Notes under the pieces: generated by a model
What the model was told of the DNA's origin: nothing
Database searches by the model: none
Seen by the model: only the letters and a program-made list of their open reading frames with translations
Made by a program: the position numbers and the translations under genes
In this document: piece by piece, positions 32,230 through 43,527 of the stretch
Layout: each line of letters opens with the position of its first letter
How positions within the stretch are numbered: position 1 is the first letter of the stretch
Source of the DNA: Pollenia angustigena
Taxonomy: Eukaryota > Arthropoda > Insecta > Diptera > Polleniidae
Length of the DNA stretch: 64,000 bases
NCBI GenBank assembly: GCA_930367215.1
Contig: OV884060.1
Span: forward strand, 11,178,001-11,242,000
Direction of reading: 5' to 3'

Positions 32230-32438
32230 GTCGTAGTTCTTATTGTATTGTATAGCACTAAAACACTAATAAGAACGTTTTTAAATGCTGCTTTCTATTA
32301 TTTTATGATACAAACCGATACAAGTAAGTATCGATACTTTTTTTTCGATATTAAGTAGGTATCGATACTTTACGAGCGATACCACATCGAGTAAAAGTAT
32401 CGATACCTTAGAGGTATCGTTTCATCCCTAAGTGCAAG

Positions 32439-32738
32439 AGTAGTGTTAACTCCTCATTATCTCATAATAAGTAGTCTGGGGTTACACTAGTTCTGCGCTA
32501 ATAGCCTAAATTGGGCTGTGAATTACGAATGAGTGAGCGAAAAACGAAAATAAACGCTGTAGCATCGCATTAAGTTGTTTTAATTGTTCATTACAAATTA
32601 GACGATACATTTTGTAAAAAGCTCTTAGTAAACAATTTTCGAGAAAAGCATTTGAGTACGTTTTTTTAAAAACTCTATTTAATAAAAGTAAACTTTATTG
32701 TTAAAGAATTAAGTAATTATTTTTGATTTAAATGTAAA
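32439..32738. other. Noncoding interval
   Basis: No feature was supported. Confidence 0.4.
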
Positions 32739-33053
32739 GCGGCCCATACACTTGCAATAAAATTGTTCAATTTTACGTATTGTACAATTATATCGCCAAC
32801 GTCTATGTGATATTCGAAGGTGGCACATTATATTGGCAACAATCAAAAGACTTTTGACTTTTATTGCACAACGAAAAGAAAGTGAAATGTATTGGCAACA
32901 TTGTAAAATGCTGTTTACGTTATTCCTATAGGTTATGTTCACCTTTTTATTGAATGAATGAAACTATTGTGCGACTAATTGCATAATATAGGACAAAATG
33001 AAAATAATATGGCGAATATCATATACAATAATATGGCAAGTGTATGGGCGGCT
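32739..33053. mobile_element. MITE with GCGGCCCATACACTTGC ends
   Basis: GCGGCCCATACACTTGC at 32739 is mirrored by GCAAGTGTATGGGCGGC ending 33053. Inside, ATTGCAC/GTGCGAC and ATATTGGCAAC words recur. The 315-bp length and lack of coding fit a MITE. Target duplication is unclear; TTAA follows the right end. Confidence 0.75.
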
Positions 33054-34600
33054 TAAGTAAAGCGAATGAAGTCTTCTTTCGGACAACTGTAGATGAACAG
33101 GCAGTTAATTTTAAACGATCTTTATCTTAAAGGTTTTTGTCTAAGCTAAATGTGTTATCCGATTGCAAGCAACAATTAAAACAAATGTCACCGTTTATTA
33201 AATGTAAACAGATCATAAATTTTATTTTTCAAAGAATTAAAAACATTTAAAAATGTAGTTGACATTATTGTCTTCAATTCAAGAAAGAAAAAAAAATAAA
33301 TTATGAACTTTTGCACATTCAGATCAATTGATATAAAGAAACTTAATGTCATGCAGGGCGGTTAATAAAAAAAAAATCTTTTTTTAAAGCAGCTTTTCAA
33401 AATTTTTTTGCTTTCAACATGATGTTACTAAATCTGGGAGTGTTGCTACATTTAAACTAGTCTAAACTTTTAAATACAAAATAAAAGGAAACAATTATTA
33501 TTTTTTTTTTGCCTTTTTTTTTTTTTTTTTTGTTAGAAAGCATTACAAACATTATCTATCACCAAAGGTCATTTAAAATTAAACAAATAAAAATTTCAAG
33601 TTTTAAACAAACACTTAATAAATAATTTCATAATAAAAATCAAATCAATTATTTTTATTTCAAAAATTATGAAAATAATTTAGGAAATACACTTATTTTG
33701 AGATAACAATTAATAAATTTTAAATAGCAACTATTCAAACAAAATCATTAACAATTTTTTAATGTTTTAAGCAAAAACAAAACAAAAAGAAAGAAACGTG
33801 CACCTGTAGCTCAAAGATGTGTTTGAGATGTTCAACTTTCAAGTGTTTTAAATCTTCTCTGCGGTTATAAATAATTATGCAGAGACAACTCTGAACAAAA
33901 CTACATGATGTCACATTAAAAAAAATATAAGAAAAAAGAAACACTTGCAAATGAATAAATAAATAATTATAAAATTGTTTTTAATATAAATTAAAAAAAA
34001 ATAAATTTTTCTAATTAAGTGCACACAGGTACTTTAAAATAATAATTAATTTAAATCTATAGATTTTATAAGTATTAAGTCATAAACATTTTGTTACTAA
34101 CACGAAAAGAATTTCAAAGCAGTTTTTAATTTAATTTAAAAAACAAAACTAAAGAAAGTACAAATATGTTGCGTGTTATAAAGTTTGCGTGCGCTTGCAT
34201 TATGGAAAAGGGTAACATATTTTATCTCAATAGAATGGATTTTGTTGTAACATGTTTGAAATTGTAGAAATTATTCTTTTATTTTAATAAAAAAAAAAAA
34301 AAAACTGTAAAGTCAAGGTTGAAAAATTTTAATATTACAGGATTCTGAATTCACGTACTGCCAACGATAAAACTTTCGATTCTAAATCAATTCTAAGTTT
34401 CTAAGATCTTTCTTTTAAGTATTCGGTCAGGCAGTTGTATGGCTACAACCTTTAATATAAAGGATTTTGCCACACCGCAATAACTGTTAAAGACTCTGTA
34501 AAAAAACCGTCTCTGGGGCCTTGTGAAGCTCTGAAAAGTTCATAGCTGAAAATCCTAATGCAAGTTTTAGAAAGATAAAACAGGAAAAAATTAAAGAACG
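33054..34600. other. AT-rich noncoding interval
   Basis: Poly-T at about 33499-33532, poly-A at 34289-34303 and general A/T sequence. No gene, RNA or paired termini were found. Confidence 0.45.
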
Positions 34601-35345
34601 AAATAGGCTGGTGCTTAATAAATCTTTACACTCTCACCCAGAGACCAGTGTGGTCCATTGAAAAGAATGAATAGAATAAAGAGTTAAAGCATAAGCAAGA
34701 GTGGAAGAAATAGTGGGAGATAATATTGGACTAGAATGAAAAAGAATCCTTCTAAGCACAATAGTCCTAAATACACCCAGTCACAACTCGCTTATTATTC
34801 AGCCAGGTCATGTCTATTTCGAATTCCGTCAGAATCTCGAGCCCACAGCCCGAAACATCTCCCAATTCGCCTATAAACCAACTAACCAGATATCCTAGCC
34901 TGCTGTTCTGCATCGTAGGACAGTGATACAAAATGTACTCAACAGTCGCTAAAATCCTTCATAAATCCGACCAGACAGGTCACAAAACCACCACCATTCT
35001 GCCTATTATGCACTGACTCGTGATAATACATATTATGGTGTTAACGCAGACCCTGCTTCTGCCTAGTAGTGAATTAGAATCGGTGTTCTTAAGTTCCTTT
35101 CCAAAACGTCCGCGAACTCTACAATCCGTTTTATGCTTCCAGACTCGATAAGTCTCGTTTCGAACTATGCTCCAATCTTTCCAAAATAAAAGCCAATTGG
35201 AGGTCTGAATGTTCTCCATTTCCAAGCACAGTCTCGCTAACTTATCGGCTATTTCATTAAAGGTGATGTTGCAGTGCCCCGGTACTCAGCAAAACCACAC
35301 TACATACTTCCCTAGGATTTCCCTTAAGCTCTCCTACATTCATTT
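34601..35345 (-). pseudogene. Second, strongly decayed copy of the RNase H-bearing non-LTR element
   Basis: The 3' end (AGGCTGGTGCTTAATAAATC, then CACCCAGAGACCAGTGTGG) matches that at 5148-5200 (GGCTGGTGTG, CACCCACAGACCAATATGG). The minus-strand frame at 34980-35225 reads KTDCRVRGRFGKELKNTDSN and SLLGRSRVCVNT. This aligns with NRMDCRISRALWSVLRKSDS and SLLGRSRVCVRT of the first copy. No RNase H core is intact. The copy is shorter and more diverged. Confidence 0.8.
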
Positions 35346-36919
35346 TAACAAATCGCTTTAGTTAAATGAGCAAATGGATCCTTTATTTCAGCCAGCCCCT
35401 CTAACCCCCGAACAAACGTCTTTTCTGAAAATGATGTTTTCGAAATAGAAAAATTCTTCAGTATTTTAATTTAGCAAATGGATCTAAGATAAACAAATCT
35501 GGCGCGTATAATAAGAGTCGTGGCGGCACAGCTTAAATCTTCTTCTTCTTAACACCAGAAATGGGCAGGAAACAATGAGGAATACTGTAACACCAAAAAT
35601 ATTTGTCTTAAAAGATCGCTAAAAGATTTTGCCTAAAAGTGCAAGATCGCTAAATGATTTCGTCTGGCCAGAAGCCAGTTTGGTATCACGTTGTTTAGGA
35701 ATTGCTCTTTCTTTTGATTGCATTACGGCAAAGATCTGTTTGGTTCTAAATACGTCCTGGGAATTCTAAGTTTATGGATTCTGCTTTCTTCTTAGTACTT
35801 AATGGCTACGATCTGGCCTTAATTTGTAAGTTTGGCAAAAGATTTTTTAGTTAACATAGCCAAAGGTATTTCTCTGTTAAGAAAAATAGATAACTGCAAC
35901 TAATCCAGGAGGTTATACATGACCTAGAACGGTACCCTCTCGCATCGAAAAGATATTTCAAATCGAAAAGTTTCTCGACGCGAGAGTTACAGAACATGGG
36001 CACAGGAGTTCCCTCTGTTTTTTTTTTTTTAACTTTAATTGTAAACTTTATTAACACGGTGCTTTTGTTCGTTATAACGGGCATCTACTATAAAAAAGAA
36101 CACGCTTGATGGTGGCTGCATCCATGCGTTCCAAACAATTTTTCGTCCGGAGAATCATTTTTTTACTGAGAGTGTTCTGCAGAACGATTCGCCCATTTCG
36201 GAAAATTTGTTTGAAAAAACAAAGCTACCATATGGTTTGCAGATGTAAACAATTATACAAAATGGCAGCACTACTAGCAAACCACCTTTTTTGAATTGTT
36301 TTTTAAAAGCGAGTTAAAGAAAATGGACGAAAAAAGGAAAGTAATTTCATTATTTTTAATTATATTATTTTTTTTATTTCATTATTCAGCAAAAGAACCA
36401 AAATTTCAACAAATTCAAAAAATATAAATTAAAAAGAAGTGGCGGCCCAGTTGATTTTATTCTGAACAAAAATTAAAATTTAACCAATTCAAGAAAAAAC
36501 TTGCCGAACAAAATAATTTCTTTCTCTCTCAGAAGTAAGACGTCAAACTCAATATAAAAAAGAATATTTGTCAGGACAAAAATATTGTTAGGAACGAATG
36601 GGTGAATCGAGCTTTAGTCACAGGCATAAAAATTTAGTTTAGGGAAAGCAGTTTCTAGAGAACAGACTAAATACATATATATTCCTAGAAGTTTTGGAAA
36701 TGTTAAAAGTAATTGACTTCAATAACAAATAAAAGTTTTCGCTAAAAGTTTTAGTTTTATTTTTTTTAGAAATCAGAAGTAGCACATGAAATATCCAGTC
36801 ATATAGTACCCGGAAATTCTAGAAATTTTATTTCCGGCGATACTTCCCTAATAACAAACAATCCTACTTAAAACGTAGCAAGGATCAACAGTAACCTAAA
36901 ATTATCTTTGTAATATATA
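35346..36919. other. Noncoding interval
   Basis: AAAAGATCGCTAAA-type words repeat near 35610-35655. The 62-codon frame at 36106-36294 (MMVAASMRSKQFFVRR start) has no recognised relatives and no support. The rest is AT-rich. Confidence 0.4.
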
Positions 36920-37836
36920 TCGGGTGATTTTTTAGCTATTATCTTTTTGGCAACACTGGTTTAAACAGCTGACGCACGTTTCGTGTTTTGTTTCACTGTC
37001 AAACATCTTCAGTTTGGTCTATAATTTAACCATGAATCGTCTTACAAACGAACAACCCTTGCAAATTATTGAATTTTATTATCAAAATGAGTGCTCTGTT
37101 AAGATAGTTCATCGCGCGCTTCTTGTGTTCAGCGACGAATCTCATTTTTGGCTCAATGGGTACGTTAATAAAAATAATTGTCGATTTTGGAGTGAAGATC
37201 AGCCAGAAGCATTGCAAGAGCTACCAATGCATCCAGAAAAAGTCACAGTTTGGTACGGTTTATGGCCTGGTGGCATCATTGGACCGTACTTCTTCAAAGA
37301 TGATGCGAATCAAAGAAATGTGAATGTGAGCGCTACCGTGAGATGATATCCAACTTTTTTTTTGCCCAAAATGCAAGAGCTTGACTTGCATGACATGTGG
37401 TTTCAACAAGACGGTGCCACACAGCACGCTTAATAATGGACTTATTGAAAGGCGAGTTCGCTGAACATTTTATTTCACGTTCGGGACCGGTCAATTGGCC
37501 GCCTAGATCGTGCGATTTAACTCCTTTAGAATATTTTTTGTGGGGCTATGTTAAAGTTCATGTCTATACACACATGCCCGCTTCAATTGACGCATTGGAA
37601 GACAACATTGAAGCGTTTATTCATGAGATACCGGCCGAAATGTTGGAAAGAGTTTGCCAAAATTGGACTAAGCGGATGGACCATTTGAGGCGCAGTCACG
37701 GTCAACATTAGCATGAAATAATCTTCAAACATTAAATTATATGGACCGTACTATCGATTCAAATAAAGATTTCATGCATTTTTCTGAATTTTATGTGTTT
37801 TTTTAACTTTCCTATAGCTCTTAAAAAATCACCCAA
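36920..37836 (+). mobile_element. mariner-family element, copy 2, internally deleted
   Basis: Ends TCGGGTGATTTTTTAGC and (complement) TTGGGTGATTTTTTAAGAGC, flanked by TA on each side (36918-36919, 37837-37838). At 917 bp it is shorter than a full element. The 5' leader AACACTGGTTTAAACAGCTG and the 3' part CAAATAAAGATTTCATGCAT match copy 1. Confidence 0.9.
37032..37734 (+). pseudogene. mariner transposase, deleted and frameshifted
   Basis: Begins MNRLTNEQPLQIIEFYYQNE. After IVHRALL it jumps directly to VFSDESHFWLNG (first catalytic Asp), so most of the DNA-binding region is missing. WSEDQPEALQELPMHPEKVT and GGIIGPYFFKDDA follow. A frameshift and altered bases around 37340-37420 break WFQQDGA. 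The second part resumes with CHTARLIMDLLKGEF, then SCDLTPLEYFLWGY (third catalytic Asp retained) and ends with an early stop after SHGQH. Different parts are missing from copy 1 and copy 2, so they were deleted independently. Confidence 0.9.
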
Positions 37837-39900
37837 TATATGTATATATATTCCTCTAGCTCCCACTGGAGCATAGTGAATGTTTATCGTTAATGTAACC
37901 ATTCAAAATTGTAGCATTCTAATTAACAATTCCTTAAACTTTAATTTTTAATTTGTTAAAGGTGAACAAATTGAAAAATCAACTATTTTTTATCATCAGA
38001 AAATATACATACAAATATTTGCTTTGAACAATAATAAAAAAAATTTTAATTCCATCAAAAAAAAAAACGTTGAAACACATGATCATGCTGTTTAAAGCAC
38101 TGTTCTGTCTGTTTAAAAGCGAAAATATTGTCCAAATAATGCTAGACTAAAGTAAACTTTTATTTTAGAATTATAGAAAAACATCATTATTAACACCAAC
38201 ATTAAAAGGCGCATCATTTGAATGTGCAACAACAAATAGCTTAACAGCATAATGATCTTGATCATAAATTCCAAACAATAGAAATTAAAAAATTACTCTT
38301 CAAAGAGTAATTGAGAGTGAAGTACTCATTTGGATTTTCGCTGTGAATTCAAACAAAAGTGGGAAGACGTTAATAAAACTTCTAATAGTCAATAGCAAAC
38401 ATCATAATGATGATGTTAATCTATGGGATGAGCAGTACTGCAGTGATTAAAAAGAAGATCTAGAAGATCATGTTCATCTGGCAAAAGTTGAATTTCAATG
38501 TAATTCAAAAGCAACAATAACATTTTTATTAAATAATAATGATGACGAGGAAACACGATGATGACGATGATGATGATTGTAAGCAAAAGAGCAGACAGAG
38601 TAGAAATGTTTTGAATTTAATAGAAGTAAATAAATATTTAGTTGATGTTGCTCATGTTATTGTAATCATTTGTGCAATTTTTTGTGTTTTTTTAAGATGA
38701 TTTTGCTCGCAGATAGAAGAGTTAGTAATAGCACAATCTGCTCACCCAGCTTATTGTTGGCAACTCCAGTTTAAATATTGTTATTGTATGCTGATGTTGC
38801 TGCTGCTTTGTTTTTTTTTTTTTTTTTTTTGCTGCTGTTGCTTCTCATTGTTGTTTGCCTCAGCAGCAGAATCAGCCGCATCATCTGTAATTGTTATAAA
38901 AAGCAATGCATCGCTGTTTCAAACCCTAATTCAAATCTTTCGTGTTGTTTCGAACGGTTTATAATACAACAAGTCTAAAAATTGAATACACAAACTACAA
39001 AAAAAAAAACTTACGCTAACGTTTTATGTAAAACTTAATCAAAAAACAAAACTGTTTGTTACAAAGAATAAAATAAATAATTGAAAACCCCTTTTTCCAT
39101 TATATAATTAAAAATAAAAAGGATTGTTGATCATAAAAAGGATTTATCTTTTATTTAATGGATTATTTTACGTGTTTTGTTTAAGTGTAAAAGTGTTAAA
39201 AAATTTAAATTGATTTTTTTTTTTTTTTGTTGTTCTTCAATTAATTGGAAACTCATTAACTCTTTTTAAGGATTACAAACTTTTGGTGTTTCTAAAAATG
39301 TTGTCTATGAAAACATTTATTTTGATTGTGAGTATTAAAAAGAAAAACAAAAAATATATTTTAAGGTTATTGAATAAACAACAAATAAGCTGGTGTTAAA
39401 CAAATGCTTATTTAATCAAAAACTTCAAATTTAATTTTAATTTCAATGTGTAAAAATGTCTGCGATTTTGGAGTTTTGAAATGTTTAAAAGTTTTATTTC
39501 TTATAACTTTTAAATCTCAAGGAGATTAATTTAAATAAAAAGAATTTAAGAATGCTTCAGCCTGGTTTTTAAAGTTTTGTCAAGTAAATGGATCATATTA
39601 ATTTATGGATCGTATTATGCCTGCTTTCTTTTTGTAGAAATTACGGGCATTATAAAAAGATTTTTTTAATTTTTAAAGAGACCCATATAAACAAAGAACT
39701 TGAAAAATACTTTCCCTTTAAAGTCAATTCTTTATTGTAATATAAAAATCTATTTAAAAAGCAACTTTTATATCTAAAGAGGATCCTAAGAAATAAAAGA
39801 CTTTAATAATACGAGCAAGGGTATATTAATGCATTTTTAGGCATATAAATGCATAGTAACACTGTGTGTAATTTTTAAGTCATGGAAAATAACCTACCTT
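37837..39900. other. AT-rich noncoding interval with microsatellites
   Basis: GATGACGATGATGATGATTG-type repeats (38538-38578), a poly-T (38812-38831) flanked by GCTGCTG triplets, and T-run at 39217-39228. No gene was supported. The frame at 38778-38978 is translated triplet repeat and poly-T. Confidence 0.45.
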
Positions 39901-40165
39901 GAAGATGAAGTTTTTTTGATTTTATATGTTCACAATTTTTTTTCTTTATGACAAGAGCTACAACTTTGTCTGAGAGGGTAAATCAAAATTCCAAACGGTT
40001 TGCAAGATATGAGCCTGAGAAAATTATCACTTTTTTGCAAAAATGACACCGAGGCCCCAAATCTTTTGAGGCCCATAAAAAAAATGCATGACTTTGGGCA
40101 AAACTGGGAGGCACGGGTCATTTATTTGTTGGTCTTTTATCACGAAGTGGTGTCCGTATATGGTT
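39901..40165. repeat. Direct duplicate, unit 1
   Basis: A 265-bp block starting GAAGATGAAGTTTTTTTGAT recurs at 40350-40616 with about 90% identity. Shared text includes AGATATGAGCCTGAGAAAAT and CATGACTTTGGGCAAAACTG. The short frames seen in both copies do not share a conserved reading frame. Confidence 0.85.
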
Positions 40166-40349
40166 ATAGAAAGCATAGTATCTCAATGTTGAAGTTAAGA
40201 AAAAACTAATGAAATTAAAAAATTTTCGGGAAATTTTTCACTTTTGTGGCTACATAAGCGCTAACTAAACGGTGTTAAGAATCATTCCTAGGAAGTTCAT
40301 ATGCTCCAGAAAGTCGTTTATTGAGATCTTAGGTACATTTTGTGATATT
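40166..40349. other. Spacer between the duplicates
   Basis: About 184 bp, unrelated to the duplicated unit or to the sequence left of unit 1. Confidence 0.5.
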
Positions 40350-40616
40350 GAAGATGATGTTTTTCTGATTTTATATGTTCATAATTTTTGCTCTTTATGA
40401 CAAGAGCTACAACGTTGTCTGAGAGGGTAAATCAAAATTCCGAACGGTTCGCAAGATATGAGCCTGAGAAAATTATCACTTTTTTGCAAAAATGCAACCG
40501 AGGCCCCAAATCTTTGGGGACCCATAAAAAAAAGTGCATGACTTTGGGCAAAACTGGGAGACACGGGTCTTTTTTTTTGGTCTTTTATCAGGTAGTGGTG
40601 TTCGTGTATGGTTATT
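40350..40616. repeat. Direct duplicate, unit 2
   Basis: See 39901-40165, offset 449 bp. Both units end GTATATGGTTAT or GTGTATGGTTAT. This is either two insertions of one element or a tandem duplication whose spacer diverged. Confidence 0.85.
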
Positions 40617-40624
40617 TTTTTCGT

Positions 40625-41226
40625 GTTGCACTGTGCAGTTCATTGTTTTTATAAACAGTTTATTGAAGCTCATTTCATGTGAAACTTTTTTAATATTCAT
40701 CGAAGACCCCATAAAACAATATATATTCTGGGTCCTTGAATAATTCTAAGACGATTTGGCCATGTCCGTCTGTTGAAAACACGTTCACTTTCGTAAAATT
40801 AACAATTTTGGTGTCAAATTGTTTCTAGTTCTCCCCAGTAGTTTGGGATTGGAAGTCAGCACAATCGGTTTAGTTGAAAGGCAGTTATGAACCCAAATTT
40901 GGAACAACCTCACTAAAAAATTGATCTATTTTTTTAAAAAATCTGATTTGGTGAAAAATTGGTAACGGAATGTACCGATTCTCATTAAGTTTTGCACAAA
41001 TTTGCTTTATATGACTAGAAAGCATACAACTGAAAATCGGTTCATAATTTATCATAGACAGCATTTAAACCATATTCTCGGAAAAAAACTATAACAAATA
41101 TTGATATTGCAATAAAATTTCAATAAGACTAGAAATTACTTTGCCGAAACTCGTGAAATATTTAAACCTCGGTGGAGGATATTAAAGATTCGGCCCAGGC
41201 AACAAAAATATCACACTTGCTTGTTT
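40625..41226 (-). repeat. ATACCC-type dispersed repeat, copy F
   Basis: Reads CATGTGAAACTTTTTTAATA, ATATATTCTGGGTCCTTGAA and GCCATGTCCGTCTGTTG in the order of copy B. It ends GGTGGAGGATATTAAAGATT, CGGCCCAGGC and CTTGCTTGTTTAT. The 140-bp units are reduced to one or two decayed versions. Confidence 0.7.
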
Positions 41227-41301
41227 ATTAAATCCTCAATGTTTTCATACTTATCTTATAAAATTTGGATCCTCCTTTCCTTGAAACCTTACCTTCTCTT
41301 A

Positions 41302-41445
41302 CTTATGGCCAATTTCACCAATTTATTTATATAAAAATTTATGCTTAAAATTCGTTTTTCATGTCAAATAAAAACAAACTTATATAAAAAACTATATTTA
41401 AATATGAATTGATATTTAAAACAGAATTTGTGAAATTGACCATTA
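41302..41445. mobile_element. Small palindromic element with GGCCAATTTCACCAATTT ends
   Basis: TATGGCCAATTTCACCAAT at the left is mirrored by the complement of TTTGTGAAATTGACCATTAG at the right. The sequence between is AT-rich. About 144 bp. Confidence 0.6.
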
Positions 41446-41447
41446 GT

Positions 41448-41669
41448 TAAAACCAGCGTTTAAAAACTGCAGTTAAAGTAGAACAACTGCCATTTCTTCC
41501 ACGTCCTCATTTGTCATTGGCCTAAAAAATCAAATGATTTTACTTCTGATTCATTTAATATAAATAGTCGATCTTATTCCAACTCAAAAAGGAAAAAAGT
41601 TGTACACAAATTTTCGTTTTTTGTTCGACAGTTTTTGATTTCGACTGCAGTTTTTTAAGCCCTGGTTAA
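41448..41669. mobile_element. MITE with TTAAAACCAGCG ends
   Basis: GTTAAAACCAGCGTTTAAAA then ACTGCAGT at the left pairs with ACTGCAGTTTTTTAAGCCCT then GGTTAAAAC at the right. Arms are about 28 bp and total length about 222 bp. Confidence 0.7.
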
Positions 41670-42153
41670 AACAAAATCATGAATTTTATTTCAAATTAAA
41701 TATGAAATTTAAAAAAATCCAAATAAAATATTCCCAGATGGTTTTCAACTAATCCTTAATATCTTTTAAGAACAAATCCTTAACAATTATACAAAGATTT
41801 TTGCTCAATTTATTTAATAATCTCACAAAATTTATCTTGCACTTGTGCTAGAATCTAATATTAATACACCTCTCTGTAAAATGTATGAAATATTTAAGAT
41901 TAAACCAAATAATTTGTTAACAAGATACTTGAAAAACTAGTAATTTATTTATGTTATTATCCAAAGCAGGACTAAAATCTTATTATTTAATAGCAAAATG
42001 CACACGCACACAAACGCTCAGATTTAAGGATGAATACTACCCTAAAGTGCAAAGGGAAAGTTAGGTGAATGGGGAATTTACTATTTACCAGGGATGGCAT
42101 AGGTGTATAGTTACTTAAATATATCGTTTTTAACATGTGGCTGATTTCAATTA
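41670..42153. other. AT-rich noncoding interval
   Basis: No supported feature. Confidence 0.4.
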
Positions 42154-42228
42154 AGAGGTGTCCTGGTAGAATAGTTTGGAGTAACCCAGTCTATCAGTAT
42201 GAGTTTTGCATGTTCGATTCCCGCCAAA
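42154..42228 (+). mobile_element. tRNA-derived SINE head or tRNA relic
   Basis: An A-box-like TGGTAGAATAGTTTGG (42164-42179) and an excellent B box GTTCGATTCCC (42212-42222) are spaced as in a tRNA gene. AGAGGTGTCC precedes and GCCAAAAACTCTGG follows. The acceptor and anticodon stems do not pair convincingly, so a functional tRNA is unlikely. The following 0.7 kb could be the SINE body, but its 3' end is not defined. RNA polymerase III promotion is inference. Confidence 0.55.
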
Positions 42229-42264
42229 AACTCTGGTCTCTTTCTCTAAAACGGGCTGAAGGTC

Positions 42265-43140
42265 TTAGCTTCTATTGCTCGATTAGTTAAGTTAGATAAC
42301 AATTTCTTAGTCTCAAATTTACAGTCATTAGTTAATTATTAGTAAGTGAAATGATAACTAATCCCTGTAGTTTTTTCGTGACAATTTACCCCAAAAGTGG
42401 CAGTACTATACAATGTAGACTGGTTATAAAACTATCCACATTGATCCTATACTCTGAAGTTTGGTTATAAAAGTATCCACATTAATCCTATACGCTGAAA
42501 ACTGGTTATAAAACTATCTACATTGTTCCTATACTCGGAAGACTGGTTCTAAAACTGTGGAAAATTTTACTGTCACTTTGTGCTGGCACTTAGCTGTATT
42601 TTTGTGTCGCAGATGGTGGATAGTAAAAAATGTATGTCATTGAGCATTTCGTGCATTTTATGAGAGAGAGAGAAAAACAGAACGTATGACAACACAATCA
42701 GAAAAGCAGATTTATGGTTGGTATAAGGAGGGTAAGCCAAGAGGAACCGGCTTATGAACTGTCTTTTTGTGGCCTCTTAGTGACAGTTTACCCCCTCGTA
42801 GGACATCCCCATGTTAAAGTGGCCAGTCATATGGCTGGCATTCGGACCGATTGTGTCATAAAGGAGCTAGTATTATAACCAGCTCGAAGACAGCCACATG
42901 AACTACAGGGATGTTAATCATATTTACAATAATTGGTTAAGTAAAAATCTTAATCAGACTAAAAAATGGTAACTCTATTAAAATAATAACGAAATAAAAG
43001 AAGTTAAACAGTAACATTTAAGGGTTTAACTAATGGTTGAGAAAAAGCTGGAAATAAGATTTTATTTGTTAAAATGTTGTTATTAGCTAACTAATGACGG
43101 TAAATTTGGGACTTATTGTAACTAAATGAATAAAAATTAA
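42265..43140. repeat. Foldback region with TTAGTTAA and ATCCCTGTAGTT arms
   Basis: AAATTTACAGTCATTAGTTA (42305) is mirrored by TAACTAATGACGGTAAATTT at about 43087. AATCCCTGTAGTT (42360) is mirrored by AACTACAGGGATGTT at about 42900. The two pairs are nested, indicating one foldback element whose arms have separated by insertions. A GC-richer 200-bp core lies at about 42720-42900. Confidence 0.55.
42419..42560. repeat. 41-bp tandem repeat, about 3.4 copies
   Basis: TGGTTATAAAACTATCCACA then TT-ATCCTATACTC recurs at 42421, 42462, 42503 and 42544. The period is exactly 41 bp, with 10-20% divergence. Confidence 0.85.
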
Positions 43141-43527
43141 CTAATTGGCATTTTTTTTAAATCATATTCGTAGAAATATCTAAAAAATTTTCCCTAACTG
43201 AAAATTTCAATAACACCGGAAATATATCAATTTTTAAAGTAATGAATAACAATTGTATTAAGTTTCTATATAATTCTCACGAGAAAAAATTGGATTATTT
43301 TTTCTTAGTTTGAAAAATAAAACAAGGACATTAGAAAGTACCCTATACCTTCGTATTGTAAAACAAATTTTCGATTTTGGGAACCATGGGCAATCACAGA
43401 CATGCCAGAGCAAAATTATGTTATGGGGTTTGGATACATGTAAAGGCACTTTATTTCGAATATTCTTTAGATATCTTATCTAGATGAGATTTGGTTGCCT
43501 TTAAGTGGTTTTAGGAAAGGTTTTGAT
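43141..43527. other. Noncoding interval
   Basis: AT-rich; no supported feature. Confidence 0.4.

Larger units (their letters stand above)
30297..32430. mobile_element. hAT-type element with perfect 8-bp duplication
   Basis: Ends TAGGGATGAAACGATAC and GTATCGTTTCATCCCTA are exact inverted complements. AGTGCAAG flanks both sides (30289-30296 and 32431-32438). Subterminal regions are full of GTATCGATAC/ATACTTTTAC words in both orientations, as binding-site clusters often are. No hAT transposase is recognisable. The 2.1-kb length is inflated by another hAT element at 31178-32229 and by a mariner-like relic. Confidence 0.9.

Noticed and set aside
39930..40743. Several 61-88-codon frames on both strands
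   Set aside because: They come from the duplicated 265-bp block; the reading frame is not preserved between the two copies.
42154..42228. Functional tRNA gene
   Set aside because: A and B boxes are present but the acceptor and anticodon arms do not pair convincingly; called a SINE head or relic instead.
42419..42560. CRISPR-like regular repeats
   Set aside because: The 41-bp units are contiguous with no unique spacers, and the context is eukaryotic; it is a short tandem repeat.
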